A stretch of DNA of 64,000 nucleotides from an uncultured Collinsella sp. (GTDB lineage: Bacteria; Actinomycetota; Coriobacteriia; Coriobacteriales; Coriobacteriaceae). Both the position numbers and the translations under genes were made by a program. The stretch covers positions 1 to 64,000 of the forward strand of contig CAAGCW010000009.1 of assembly GCA_900768435.1 (NCBI GenBank), in the 5' to 3' direction. This document shows, one piece after another, positions 42,989 to 51,669 of the stretch (position 1 is the stretch's first letter; every line of letters starts with the position of its first letter). The notes under the pieces were generated by a model. That model searched no databases. It worked only from the letters and a program-made list of their open reading frames with translations, and was not told where the DNA came from.

Positions 42989-44362
42989 TTATCGCTGCAC
43001 GTGTCGAAGTACCTCAACAGCGGCACCAACCTCGATTACGCGACGCTCGAGGCCGCGGCGGATGGTCTCGAGTCGACCCTCCGCCGTGGCCCATTTGCTC
43101 TGCGAAAGAATCTCGATCGCCTCATCAACAAATCCGTTGAGCCGCGATGAATCGAACCAATCGAGCAAATCCGCAAGCGCCAGCTGGACGGAAGGGTCGG
43201 GCCCAAACGGCTTAGCGGAAAACCCAAACTCCCCAGCTGCGAGCACGGCAGTTGGTACGTTGTACCACAGGCAGTTGCCGCTATCGAACAGCGGAGCAGG
43301 TTTTATCTCCAGGGTGTCGACATTGCGGATGATGCCGAAGTTTCGCCAATGGCGATCGCTGTTGGCCAAAAGGGCATCGCAAACGATCATCTGCGACATA
43401 GACCTTCTCACGGCAGCCTCGTCTGCTCCATGCTTACCAAGAAAGCGGCAGTACCGGTCGTACGTCGAACTTCCTCGCTGGCCACCAAGGGCGTTCTTAA
43501 CGTAAACAGCCGGAATATATTCCTCGCGGCCGTCAAGAAAGTCGTCGCACAGACACACAGGGCCATCGAACATGCGCTCAACCGTGTAAGGAACAAACTC
43601 CCCCTTGGAAAGCAAGCGACGATGCAGAGCCGTTGCAACCGCCTCGTTAAAGGGCCGTTGGTCGTCCATGCCGCACCCCTTGACCAGAACGCGAACACCG
43701 TTGCGAATCATCCACGATTTAGGAAGCTCGCCCTCGGATGTGTTGTCGGGATTTTTAAGACCGATGCCCTCCAGCCAACCCGAACGCCCCTCGGGCGCCG
43801 ATCGCTCAAAATCATTCTCGAAGTAATTGAGGTTTCGCCATTCGAGCCCGTCGCATTCTGCCGGTCGCAGCCAATAGCAATCCGAAAGCGAGAGGCCCAG
43901 GCACTGAACCGGCGCCTCAACGCCGTTGACAATTCCCAGCTCGCGGTAGCGCGAGATAAGCCCGGGGCGAACATCGGGCACCGACCGATGCCCCCACCAC
44001 GCGTTGAGCTCCCGCTTATTCACCGTAGGAGAAGAGCTCGAGCATGTGCCAAACGGCATTCGTTGCGCATCGAGGACCTCGGCGATTTCGAAGGGAAACT
44101 CACGCGTCGGATCAAATGAGACATGCGCGACCTCATGGTCGGCCGACATCAGCGTAAACTTGCGTCCCACATCGGCCGCAGGACGGCGTCCTCGCTTGCG
44201 GACCTTTTGGTAGGCGGTCGCAGAATTGTACTCGACCATCTTCCGGCCGCCCACAATATCGCACACAAGCGTCCCCGATGCGGCAAGTTGCGATATGCGG
44301 GCTTTCGTAACGCCCAACAGGCGGGCGGCATCACCCATAGATAAGTACTCAGATGTATTCAT
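42989..44362 (-). CDS. HTH-HipA-like kinase fusion
   Basis: A 457-residue protein. The first 65 residues are a helix-turn-helix of the MerR/excisionase type (YLSMGDAARLLGVTKARISQLAASG). The rest is a HipA/CtkA-like kinase: VLVKGCG (ATP-site Lys), NEAVATALHRRL, NSDRHWRNFGII (catalytic loop with Asp and Asn) and PLFDSGNCLW (metal-binding Asp). HipA systems usually encode DNA-binding and kinase proteins separately. Here both lie in one chain with no antitoxin gene beside it. ATG 44362 is chosen for GAGGTGAT about 8-11 bases upstream. An AT-rich upstream region has an inverted repeat, suggesting self-regulation. Confidence 0.75.
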   Translation of the reverse strand: MNTSEYLSMGDAARLLGVTKARISQLAASGTLVCDIVGGRKMVEYNSATAYQKVRKRGRRPAADVGRKFTLMSADHEVAHVSFDPTREFPFEIAEVLDAQRMPFGTCSSSSPTVNKRELNAWWGHRSVPDVRPGLISRYRELGIVNGVEAPVQCLGLSLSDCYWLRPAECDGLEWRNLNYFENDFERSAPEGRSGWLEGIGLKNPDNTSEGELPKSWMIRNGVRVLVKGCGMDDQRPFNEAVATALHRRLLSKGEFVPYTVERMFDGPVCLCDDFLDGREEYIPAVYVKNALGGQRGSSTYDRYCRFLGKHGADEAAVRRSMSQMIVCDALLANSDRHWRNFGIIRNVDTLEIKPAPLFDSGNCLWYNVPTAVLAAGEFGFSAKPFGPDPSVQLALADLLDWFDSSRLNGFVDEAIEILSQSKWATAEGRLETIRRGLERRVIEVGAAVEVLRHVQR

Positions 44363-44380
44363 ATGCCGCATCACCTCGTT

Positions 44381-44413
44381 AAGTAATTTACGCGTTTAGT
44401 TAATAGATTACTT
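44381..44413. promoter_or_regulatory. Candidate operator of the HTH-kinase gene
   Basis: AAGTAAT (44381-44387) and ATTACTT (44407-44413) form an inverted repeat with a 19-base spacer, 19 bases upstream of the start codon in AT-rich DNA. Further TTAGT / ACTAA half-sites continue to about 44430. This fits binding by the HTH domain of the same gene, by inference. Confidence 0.45.
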
Positions 44414-44441
44414 ACATCATAATACTAAACGACCTAAAGCG

Positions 44442-44466
44442 AAAAAAGGCCCGAGAGATCGGGCCT
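44442..44466 (-). terminator. Terminator of the M42 peptidase gene
   Basis: On the minus strand, GGCCCGA pairs with TCGGGCC around TCTC and is followed by TTTTTT. Confidence 0.85.
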
Positions 44467-44500
44467 TAGCGATTGGTCAGCCGAGTCGCAAACTGCTTCC

Positions 44501-45529
44501 TTAGCGCTGTACGTAGGCGCGGACCAGCTCAAAGGTGTTACGCACACCGTCGATGTGGCTGCGCTCGTAGTTGTGGCTCGCGTACACGCCGGGGCCGATC
44601 AGACCATGGCGAATGTCGTAACCGGCCGAAAGCGTGGCCTCGACGTCGGAGCCGTAGTGCGGGTACACATCGATGGCGTAATCGAGCTCCAGCTCGCGCG
44701 CGATGTTGGACAGCGTGGTTACCAGGTCGTAGTTGTACGGACCACCCGAATCCTTGGCGCAAATCGAAACCATGCGCTCTGTGCAGCCAAGGTCGTCGCC
44801 CACGCAACCCATGTCCACGCTGATCATCTCGCGCGTGTCGGCCGGCACAAAGGCACCGCCGTGGCCAACCTCCTCGTACACGGTAAAGAGCAGCGATACC
44901 TTGCGCGAAAGCGTCACCTCGCCGCCAGCAACGGCGCGGGCCAAACCCAGCAGAATCGACGCCGACAGCTTGTCGTCAAGGAAACGACTCTTGATGTAGC
45001 CGCTCTCCGTCACCGTGGTGCGCGGATCCATAGCGATGATGTCGCCGGTCTGAATACCCAGCTCGAGCACATCGTCCTTGCTGTCAACGTTCTCGTCGAG
45101 CAGGATTTCCATGTTCTTCTCGATGGTCTTGACCGGCTCATCGGCCACATGCGCCGAAGGCTCGGTATTGAGGACCACGCCCGTGTAGACATTGCCATCG
45201 CGCGTGTAAACGGTGCAGTTCTCGCCATCGGCCGTAGACCACTGATGCCCGCCGAGCGTCGTGGGGCGCAGGCGACCATTGTCCTTAATGGAGCGCACCA
45301 TGGCGCCCAGGGTATCGACATGGCTCGCCAGTACGAGCGGCTCACCCTCGCCACCAAGCTCAACGAGCACGTTACCCTTATTAGAACGCTCGGGCCCAAA
45401 GCCCATATCGCGCAGGGTCTCCATCAGATAATCAGTCGCCGCACGGGTATAGCCCGTAGGCGAAGCAATCGAGGTAAGCGCCTTCAACTGGTCAGTAATA
45501 TAGGAGAGCGTAGAATCCATCTTGGACAC
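44501..45529 (-). CDS. M42 family metallopeptidase (glutamyl aminopeptidase type)
   Basis: A 342-residue M42 peptidase with metal and catalytic residues visible: LASHVDTLGAM (His, Asp), EEVGHGGAF (Glu-Glu), SVDMGCVGDDLG (Asp) and ASHNYERSHIDGV (His). It should release N-terminal residues from peptides as a large cytoplasmic complex. The GTG at 45529 has AAGGG 8 bases upstream; ATG 45520 (MDSTLSYITDQ) is an alternative three codons further in. Confidence 0.92.
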   Translation of the reverse strand: MSKMDSTLSYITDQLKALTSIASPTGYTRAATDYLMETLRDMGFGPERSNKGNVLVELGGEGEPLVLASHVDTLGAMVRSIKDNGRLRPTTLGGHQWSTADGENCTVYTRDGNVYTGVVLNTEPSAHVADEPVKTIEKNMEILLDENVDSKDDVLELGIQTGDIIAMDPRTTVTESGYIKSRFLDDKLSASILLGLARAVAGGEVTLSRKVSLLFTVYEEVGHGGAFVPADTREMISVDMGCVGDDLGCTERMVSICAKDSGGPYNYDLVTTLSNIARELELDYAIDVYPHYGSDVEATLSAGYDIRHGLIGPGVYASHNYERSHIDGVRNTFELVRAYVQR

Positions 45530-45590
45530 CAAAGTCACCCTTTCACATCGAATTAAACCCACAGCAACAATACCACCGCGAACCATCTTT

Positions 45591-45680
45591 TTACCTAGCG
45601 AGATGACCCATCGAGCTCGCCAGGACTGCGCCCGCCACGATAAGCAGATACAAGGCGCCATCCAACAATGCGCCCCTCAC
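45591..45680 (-). CDS. Possible 29-residue small membrane protein
   Basis: A GTG-started ORF with AAAGGCGGG just upstream. It encodes VRGALLDGALYLLIVAGAVL then ASSMGHLAR: one membrane helix with a short charged C-terminus and a proper stop. It precedes the M42 peptidase gene on the same strand. Length makes chance possible. Confidence 0.3.
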   Translation of the reverse strand: MRGALLDGALYLLIVAGAVLASSMGHLAR

Positions 45681-45728
45681 ATCCCGCCTTTCCGGCACCC
45701 CGGCATCTGAGAAAAGAACGCAGGCGAT

Positions 45729-45837
45729 CCCGGGCTTCCCTCCGGGCGCATTCCGCAGGACGTAAAAGACCCCGCCGCGCAACGTGCGCAGCGGGGCCTT
45801 TTACATGTCCGAGGACGCGCCCGGAGGGAAGCCCGGG
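45729..45837. repeat. Long inverted repeat around the fucO terminator
   Basis: Outer arms of 21 bases are perfect: CCCGGGCTTCCCTCCGGGCG plus C (45729-45749) and its complement at 45817-45837. Inside sits a terminator hairpin at 45762-45804, where GTAAAAG-ACCCCGC-GCGCA pairs with TGCGC-GCGGGG-CTTTTAC. On the minus strand the hairpin ends in TCTTTTAC and would terminate the fucO gene. No coding content. Confidence 0.85.
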
Positions 45838-45855
45838 ACCGCCGACGGGAGTAAT

Positions 45856-47022
45856 TTACTCAGCCGGGCAAATCTTCTTGAAGAGCTCGATGACGTCGTC
45901 GAGCGTCGCCTCGCGCGGGTTGCCCGGGAAGCAGGCGTCAGCCATGGCGTCCTTGGCCAGGACCTCGATCTCGTCAGCCTTCATGGCCTCGCAGACGTGC
46001 GGGATGTTCACGTCGGCAGAGAGCTGCTTGACGGCGGCGATGGCGGCGTCGGCGGCCTCGTCGGTGCTCATGCCCGTGGTGTCAACGCCCATGGCGACGG
46101 CAACCTTGGCCAGACGCTCGGCGCAAACCGGCTTGTTGAACTCCATGGCGATCGGCAGCAGCATGGCGCAAGCGACGCCGTGCGGGGTGTCGTAGTGAGC
46201 GGACAGGGTGTGAGCCATGGCGTGGTCGATGCCCAGGCCAACGTTGGAGAAGCCCATGCCGGCGACATACTGGCCAAGAGCCATGCCCTCACGGCCGGAG
46301 CCGGGCTGGCCGGACTTGGCCTCGGCGACGGAGTCGCGCAGGTTCTCGCTGATCAGCTTAATAGCCTCAAAGTGGAACATGTCGGAGAGCTCCCAAGCGC
46401 CCTTGGTGGTGTAGCCCTCGATGGCGTGGGTTAGAGCGTCCATGCCGGTGGAGGCGGTCAGGCCGGCGGGCATGGAAGCCATCATGTCGGGGTCGACGAC
46501 GGCGACCTCGGGGGCGTCGTTGGTGTCGACGCACACGAACTTGCGGACCTTCTCGGGGTCGGTGATGACGTAGTTGATGGTCACCTCGGCAGCGGTACCG
46601 GCGGTCGTCGGCACAGCGATGGTAAACACGGCGTGGTTCTTAGTGGGAGCAACGCCCTCGAGGCTGCGGACATCGGCAAACTCGGGGTTGTTGATGATGA
46701 TGCCGATAGCCTTGGCGGTGTCCATGGAGGAGCCGCCACCGATGGTCACGATAGCGTCAGCCTCGGCGGCCTTGAAGGCCTCGACGCCGTCCTTGACGTT
46801 CTGGATGGTGGGGTTGGGCTTAATCTCGGAGTAGAGGCTCCAAGCGATGCCGGCGGCGTCAAGCTCGTCGGTCACCTTAGCGGTAACGCCAAACTTGACC
46901 AGGTCGGGGTCGGAGCAGACGAAGATCTTCTTGTAGCCGCGACGCTGGAGCTCGCCGGGGATCTCCTTGATGGCGCCGGAACCATGATAAGAGATGGTAT
47001 TGAGAACGAAACGATTAGCCAT
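45856..47022 (-). CDS. fucO: Lactaldehyde reductase / iron-dependent alcohol dehydrogenase
   Basis: A 388-residue group III alcohol dehydrogenase very close in layout to E. coli FucO: NNPEFADVRSLEG, PTTAGTAAEVTINYVITD and MALGQYVAGMGFSNVGLG. GGGSSMDTAKAI binds the nucleotide. Iron ligands are DALTHAIEG and DHAMAHTLSAHYDTPHG. It likely makes propanediol from lactaldehyde (fucose or rhamnose breakdown), but other short aldehydes are possible. ATG 47022 has GGGAGG about 8 bases upstream. Confidence 0.9.
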   Translation of the reverse strand: MANRFVLNTISYHGSGAIKEIPGELQRRGYKKIFVCSDPDLVKFGVTAKVTDELDAAGIAWSLYSEIKPNPTIQNVKDGVEAFKAAEADAIVTIGGGSSMDTAKAIGIIINNPEFADVRSLEGVAPTKNHAVFTIAVPTTAGTAAEVTINYVITDPEKVRKFVCVDTNDAPEVAVVDPDMMASMPAGLTASTGMDALTHAIEGYTTKGAWELSDMFHFEAIKLISENLRDSVAEAKSGQPGSGREGMALGQYVAGMGFSNVGLGIDHAMAHTLSAHYDTPHGVACAMLLPIAMEFNKPVCAERLAKVAVAMGVDTTGMSTDEAADAAIAAVKQLSADVNIPHVCEAMKADEIEVLAKDAMADACFPGNPREATLDDVIELFKKICPAE

Positions 47023-47187
47023 TGATAGCCTCCCATCGTGTGCGGGGCACCCATTACGCCCCACGCTATGAATCCCATCCTAACGCTTTTGAAACAAAAA
47101 ACACGTGAGAACGTCAAAATTGTTAAAGCGTTTCAACAGAAGATGAAAAATAATGCGGCAAAGGGACAGCCCCTTTGCCGCATTCGG

Positions 47188-47904
47188 TTACTTTCGACAG
47201 CCCTCTTTCCAAGCCTCGGCTGCAACCTTCCAGCGAAAACGCAAGTCGCGCTCGCGGTCGATGAACATGATGGCAAACGCAACAAACAGCAGCACGCTCG
47301 CCACCGCAATGGCGTACAGGCCCATGCGTTCAATACACCAGTTGCCCAACACGGCGCCAAACACAAAGGTAAAGATCACGCCAAAGTACAGCAGGCCGTT
47401 TTCCAAAAAGCCGCGCCTGTGGGTGATGATGTAATCGTCCACGTTTTGCAGCGCGTTGCGCAAGTTGCCGATGCACATGGTCGTGGCGATGCCGTGACCG
47501 TGGATCTTGCGGAAGCTCTCGACCTGCATACCGCAGGCAAACGAAGTGAGGCAGTTGGCGAGCAGGTTGAAATCGCCACCGGGAATAAAGCTCACGCCCA
47601 GCAAGATAACGGCTTCAAAGAACACCGTCACCTGGCGCCAGTGAATCACACTGCCAAACCGCTCGTGAACCAGGTCGGCAAGCATAATGCCCACAGCAAA
47701 CGACACCACGGGGAAGAAGTAGCGCCCCGCCAGTGCCCAGTTGCCTTCCGAGATGCTCACGCCCACGAGCAGGATGTTGCCCGTCTGCGCGTTGGCGAAA
47801 ACATGATCGCGCCCAATGTACGAATACACATCCATAAAGCCACCGGCGAGCGCCAAGATGATGCCCAGCTCAATAGACTCCGATATCTGTTTGGCACGCT
47901 GCAT
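47188..47904 (-). CDS. YoaK family (DUF1275) membrane protein
   Basis: A 238-residue protein with six hydrophobic segments and the DUF1275 features GGFMDVYSYIGRDHVFANAQTGN and SFACGMQVESFRK. Function unknown in the family. ATG 47904 is chosen for AAGGAGGA 9 bases upstream; the frame continues up by 83 codons without coding character. Confidence 0.9.
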   Translation of the reverse strand: MQRAKQISESIELGIILALAGGFMDVYSYIGRDHVFANAQTGNILLVGVSISEGNWALAGRYFFPVVSFAVGIMLADLVHERFGSVIHWRQVTVFFEAVILLGVSFIPGGDFNLLANCLTSFACGMQVESFRKIHGHGIATTMCIGNLRNALQNVDDYIITHRRGFLENGLLYFGVIFTFVFGAVLGNWCIERMGLYAIAVASVLLFVAFAIMFIDRERDLRFRWKVAAEAWKEGCRK

Positions 47905-48100
47905 CGTCGTGCATCCTCCTTGTTGACGACTCTCTCGTGCGTTGGCGGAAACATAGCCGCCGTTCATACTGTAACCCATTGACAACATGGCATGCGCGCG
48001 AGACGGGCTCCCCAACGCGCGGATACACAGTCTGGAAACAAACGGCGGGCGCGGCGCCGACACCCGCATCGACACGCCGATCCGCCAGCCCATGTACTCC

Positions 48101-48132
48101 ACCAGTCTTTTTAGCTCCGTCCCAAAAAGACT
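48101..48132. repeat. Inverted repeat CCAGTCTTTTT / AAAAAGACTGG
   Basis: An 11-base perfect inverted repeat with an AGCTCCGTCCC spacer upstream of the YgiQ gene. The right arm continues the dispersed string GTCCCAAAAAGAC also seen near 30161 and 31894. Confidence 0.65.
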
Positions 48133-48172
48133 GGTTACAATTACGTGCAGCATACAAACACCGGGAGGGATC

Positions 48173-50308
48173 GTGGCAAAAAAGCCTCAGCACGCTCAGA
48201 ACAGCCAACGCGGACAGCAGGGCAAACAGGGCCAGCAGCAAAAGCGCGGCGGCAAGGCGCAGGGCTCGCGACCCACGCATGCCTCAGCAGCGTCCTCACG
48301 CCCCTGGCGTCCGGGCCGCGACAAGTTCCTCCCCGTCAGCCGCGCCGACATGGATGCGCGTGGCTGGGACCAGTGCGACTTCGTCTACATCTGCGGCGAC
48401 GCCTACGTGGACCACCCCAGCTTTGGCATGGCCATCATCAGCCGCGTCCTCGACGCGCACGGCTACAAAGTGGGCATTATCTGCCAGCCCGACTGGACCG
48501 ACCCCGCCAGCATCACCGTGCTCGGCGAGCCGCGCCTGGGCTTTCTCGTCAGCGCCGGCAACATGGACTCCATGGTCAACCACTATTCGGTGACCAAGCA
48601 CCGCCGCCATACCGACGCCTATACCCCCGGTGGCGAGGAGGGGCACCGCCCCAATCGTGCCGTCACGGTCTACGGCAACCTCATCCGCCAGACGTTCAAG
48701 GACGCTCCCATCATCATCGGCGGCATCGAGGCAAGCCTGCGCCGCCTGGCCCACTACGACTACTGGCAGGACAAGCTCAAGCGCTCGGTACTGCTCGACT
48801 CGGGCGCCGACATCCTCATCTACGGCATGGGCGAGCATGCGATCGTCGAGATCGCCGACGCGCTCGATGCCGGACTGCCTGTCGATCAGATCACCTACAT
48901 CAACGGTACCGTCTACCGCACGGGTTCGCTCGACGAGGTCTACGACTACGACCTGCTGCCCAGCTGGGACGACCTTACCGCCGACAAGCTCAACTACGCG
49001 CGCAGCTTTAATGTGCAGCAGCAGAACATGGACCCCATCACCGGGCATCGTCTGGTAGAGCCCTACCCCAACAGCGTCTATGTGGTGCAGAACCCGCCAT
49101 CGGCAACACTCACCACAGACGAGATGGACGAGGTTGCCGAACTCCCCTACGCACGCGATTGGCATCCCGACTACGACGCAACGGGCGGCGTGCCGGCCTT
49201 TGCCGAAATCAAATTTTCCATTAGCTCCAACCGCGGCTGTTTTGGCGAGTGCTCGTTTTGCGCCCTCACCTTCCACCAGGGCCGCGTACTGCAGATGCGC
49301 AGCCACGACTCGATCATGCGCGAGGCCGAGCTGCTCACGCACGATCCCGAGTTTAAGGGCTACATCAACGACGTGGGTGGACCGACGGCCAACTTTAGCC
49401 GTCCGGCCTGCGACAAGCAGCTCAAGCACGGCGTGTGCAAGAACAAGCGCTGTCTGTGGCCGAGTGTGTGCAAGAACATGGTGGTCGACGAGAGCGGCTA
49501 CACGCAGCTGCTGCGCGATCTGCGCCAGCTGCCGGGCGTCAAGAAGGTCTTCGTCCGCAGCGGCATACGCTTTGACTACACCATGGCCGACGCCTCGGAC
49601 GAGTTTTTGCGCGAGCTGCTGGAGCATCACGTCTCGGGCCAGCTGCGCGTAGCACCCGAGCACGTGAGCGACGCGGTGCTGTCCGTGATGGGCAAACCGA
49701 GCCGCGCCGTCTACGACGCGTTCTGCCGTAAATTTGAACGCTTGAACCGCGAATACGGACTCAAGCAGTACGTAGTGCCATACCTAATCTCGAGCCACCC
49801 CGGTTCAACGATGAAGGAAGCTGTGGACCTGGCCGAGGCCGTACGCGACATGGGCTACATGCCCGAACAGGTGCAGGACTTCTACCCCACACCGTCCACC
49901 ATGTCGACCTGCATGTACTACACCGGCGTGGACCCACGCACCATGGAGCCGATCTATGTGGCGCGCGACCCGCACGAAAAGGCCATGCAGCGTGCGCTCA
50001 TCCAGTATCGCAAACCCGAGAACTACAAGCTGGTACGCGAGGCGCTGGAAAAAGCCGGACGTCGTGACCTGATCGGCTACACCAAACACTGTCTAATCCG
50101 CCCCGTGCCGCCGCGCCCGGGCGAGACGTCTGCTGGCGGTGGGCATGGCACCGGCAAGAAGGGCGGCAAGGCCCACGGCGGTGCTGGCGGCAAGGGACCC
50201 AAAGGCAGCAAGGGGCACGGCGGCATGTCGCGTGCACAGAACACTGCCGGGCGTAATCGCGCGGCCCAGGGGCGTCAGGGCGCCAACGGAGGCGGGCGTC
50301 GCAACTAG
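48173..50308 (+). CDS. YgiQ family radical SAM protein
   Basis: A 711-residue protein with YgiQ architecture: FLPVSRADMDARGW, DQCDFVYICGDAYVDHPSFG, then the radical SAM cluster CFGECSFCALTFHQG, and FYPTPSTMSTCMYYTG. Residues 1-45 (basic, Gln-rich) and the last 80 (Gly/Lys-rich) are low-complexity extensions. The reaction is unknown in the family. GTG 48173 is chosen for GGGAGGGATC. Confidence 0.9.
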   Translation: MAKKPQHAQNSQRGQQGKQGQQQKRGGKAQGSRPTHASAASSRPWRPGRDKFLPVSRADMDARGWDQCDFVYICGDAYVDHPSFGMAIISRVLDAHGYKVGIICQPDWTDPASITVLGEPRLGFLVSAGNMDSMVNHYSVTKHRRHTDAYTPGGEEGHRPNRAVTVYGNLIRQTFKDAPIIIGGIEASLRRLAHYDYWQDKLKRSVLLDSGADILIYGMGEHAIVEIADALDAGLPVDQITYINGTVYRTGSLDEVYDYDLLPSWDDLTADKLNYARSFNVQQQNMDPITGHRLVEPYPNSVYVVQNPPSATLTTDEMDEVAELPYARDWHPDYDATGGVPAFAEIKFSISSNRGCFGECSFCALTFHQGRVLQMRSHDSIMREAELLTHDPEFKGYINDVGGPTANFSRPACDKQLKHGVCKNKRCLWPSVCKNMVVDESGYTQLLRDLRQLPGVKKVFVRSGIRFDYTMADASDEFLRELLEHHVSGQLRVAPEHVSDAVLSVMGKPSRAVYDAFCRKFERLNREYGLKQYVVPYLISSHPGSTMKEAVDLAEAVRDMGYMPEQVQDFYPTPSTMSTCMYYTGVDPRTMEPIYVARDPHEKAMQRALIQYRKPENYKLVREALEKAGRRDLIGYTKHCLIRPVPPRPGETSAGGGHGTGKKGGKAHGGAGGKGPKGSKGHGGMSRAQNTAGRNRAAQGRQGANGGGRRN

Positions 50309-51216
50309 GGCAGCGGTGCGCTCGCTGCGTCCATCCCACACGCGTGGCGCAGCGAGCGCATTGCCTCAACGAGGATGACGCCGGCGATAGCGACCGTGAT
50401 TATCACGTCGAACGGTGTGTTCACAAACCAGAGCAACGTCATGAAATACGACCCGGCATTAAAGGCAAAGTGCAGCAGGATCGTGTAGCGGAGCTTTCCG
50501 GTCGTCACGAGCACCCAACCAAAGATGAGGCCGGCGGCACCCGCGTAGCAACCCTGTACCCAATTCATGTGCATAAAACCGAAGATCGCCGCCTGCAGCA
50601 CAATCGCCGCGGCGATACCCCACGTGCTTGGGGCCGCCCAGGGCACCATGGCGCCACTCTGCGCGCTCACACGACGCCGGCACTTCCAAAGTGGGCGGCA
50701 CTGCGGATTAAACGCTCGGAGCGAAAACTCAAAAATGATACCGCGCACCAGGAGCTCCTCGCAAAACGAAGCGCCGAGCACCGTGGTCAGGACGGCAAGA
50801 AGGTTGGTATCGCCCAAGCCTGTTTCCTCGACGAGCTCGCTATAGTCCGCCGCAACCTCGGGCAGCAGCGACAGCACGCCGTCGCATAGGTAGCTAATGA
50901 CCACCTGCATGGATAGGCCGATCACGACAACGCATGCGATGCGCTTCCATGCAGCATTTGCTCCCCCGCCGAGCGGGCGTTCACCTTGCCGGCGCGCCAT
51001 GAAGGAGCGGGGCCACAGATAACGCCACCACAGCAGCGCCATCAAAAACGACGCCGTCTGAGCGGCGGCCTGAAACCATTGAATATCGAGATTGTCGATC
51101 GGGAAACCCGTCAGTGCCGACACGATGTCCAGCGCGGAGAACAAAACAATGCTCAGGGCAATATCGGCAGCGACGACACCAAAACAGGCAAGCGCCCAAA
51201 CCAGCGCATTGAGCAT
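50305..51216 (-). CDS. CPBP family intramembrane metalloprotease
   Basis: A 303-residue protein with about eight hydrophobic segments and the CPBP (CaaX-like) motifs: CEELLVRGIIF (Glu-Glu and Arg), FGFMHMNWVQG (His), and LHFAFN (His). It should cut membrane proteins, or act in bacteriocin immunity as some members do. ATG 51216 follows GAGGAGG. It lies 34 bases downstream of a RelB/DinJ-like antitoxin gene on the same strand. Confidence 0.88.
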   Translation of the reverse strand: MLNALVWALACFGVVAADIALSIVLFSALDIVSALTGFPIDNLDIQWFQAAAQTASFLMALLWWRYLWPRSFMARRQGERPLGGGANAAWKRIACVVVIGLSMQVVISYLCDGVLSLLPEVAADYSELVEETGLGDTNLLAVLTTVLGASFCEELLVRGIIFEFSLRAFNPQCRPLWKCRRRVSAQSGAMVPWAAPSTWGIAAAIVLQAAIFGFMHMNWVQGCYAGAAGLIFGWVLVTTGKLRYTILLHFAFNAGSYFMTLLWFVNTPFDVIITVAIAGVILVEAMRSLRHACGMDAASAPLP

Positions 51217-51250
51217 GCCAACCTCCTCAAAACCCGGCACTTGGGGACAG

Positions 51251-51454
51251 TCATTGTTGATGAGAATCGGGCGCAGCGCCAAAAGCCCCGTTGGGCGAAA
51301 TGTCGAACGGGAAGGTGCCGCAGCGATTGAACGCGGCGATAAACATGCGGATGGCGTTGGACGGCGTGGTGCCCACGAGCTGGGTTGCCGCCGCGAAGGC
51401 CGCCTTTTCCTCGGGCAAGACCTTCGCGACAACCGGGGTCATGTGTTCTGCCAT
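51251..51454 (-). CDS. RelB/DinJ family antitoxin, no toxin gene nearby
   Basis: A 67-residue protein: MAEHMTPVVAKVLPEEKAAF then a helix-turn region LVGTTPSNAIRMFIAAFNRCGTFPFDI. The segment SNAIRMFIAAFNRCGTFPFDI matches the RelB/DinJ dimerisation region (ribbon-helix-helix type). ATG 51454 has AGGAAG upstream. No RelE/YafQ-like toxin reading frame follows; the next gene is the CPBP protease. Confidence 0.75.
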   Translation of the reverse strand: MAEHMTPVVAKVLPEEKAAFAAATQLVGTTPSNAIRMFIAAFNRCGTFPFDISPNGAFGAAPDSHQQ

Positions 51455-51669
51455 GGCGCTTCCTTTTTGAAACGGCGGTGGTGCGGATAGATGCGGGCCA
51501 CGCGGCTGGGCGACGGGCTGTGAAGGCAACCCGATTGGCCCGCATCCGGAGTTTGTTTCTACGGCGTTGGTATTACTTGGTAATCCTAAGTATTACCCCG
51601 CAGATAGAATAGCACACCCGACCCCATGGGGGCGGAGGAAAACGAATCATTTTGTTGCTGAGTAGGTAT

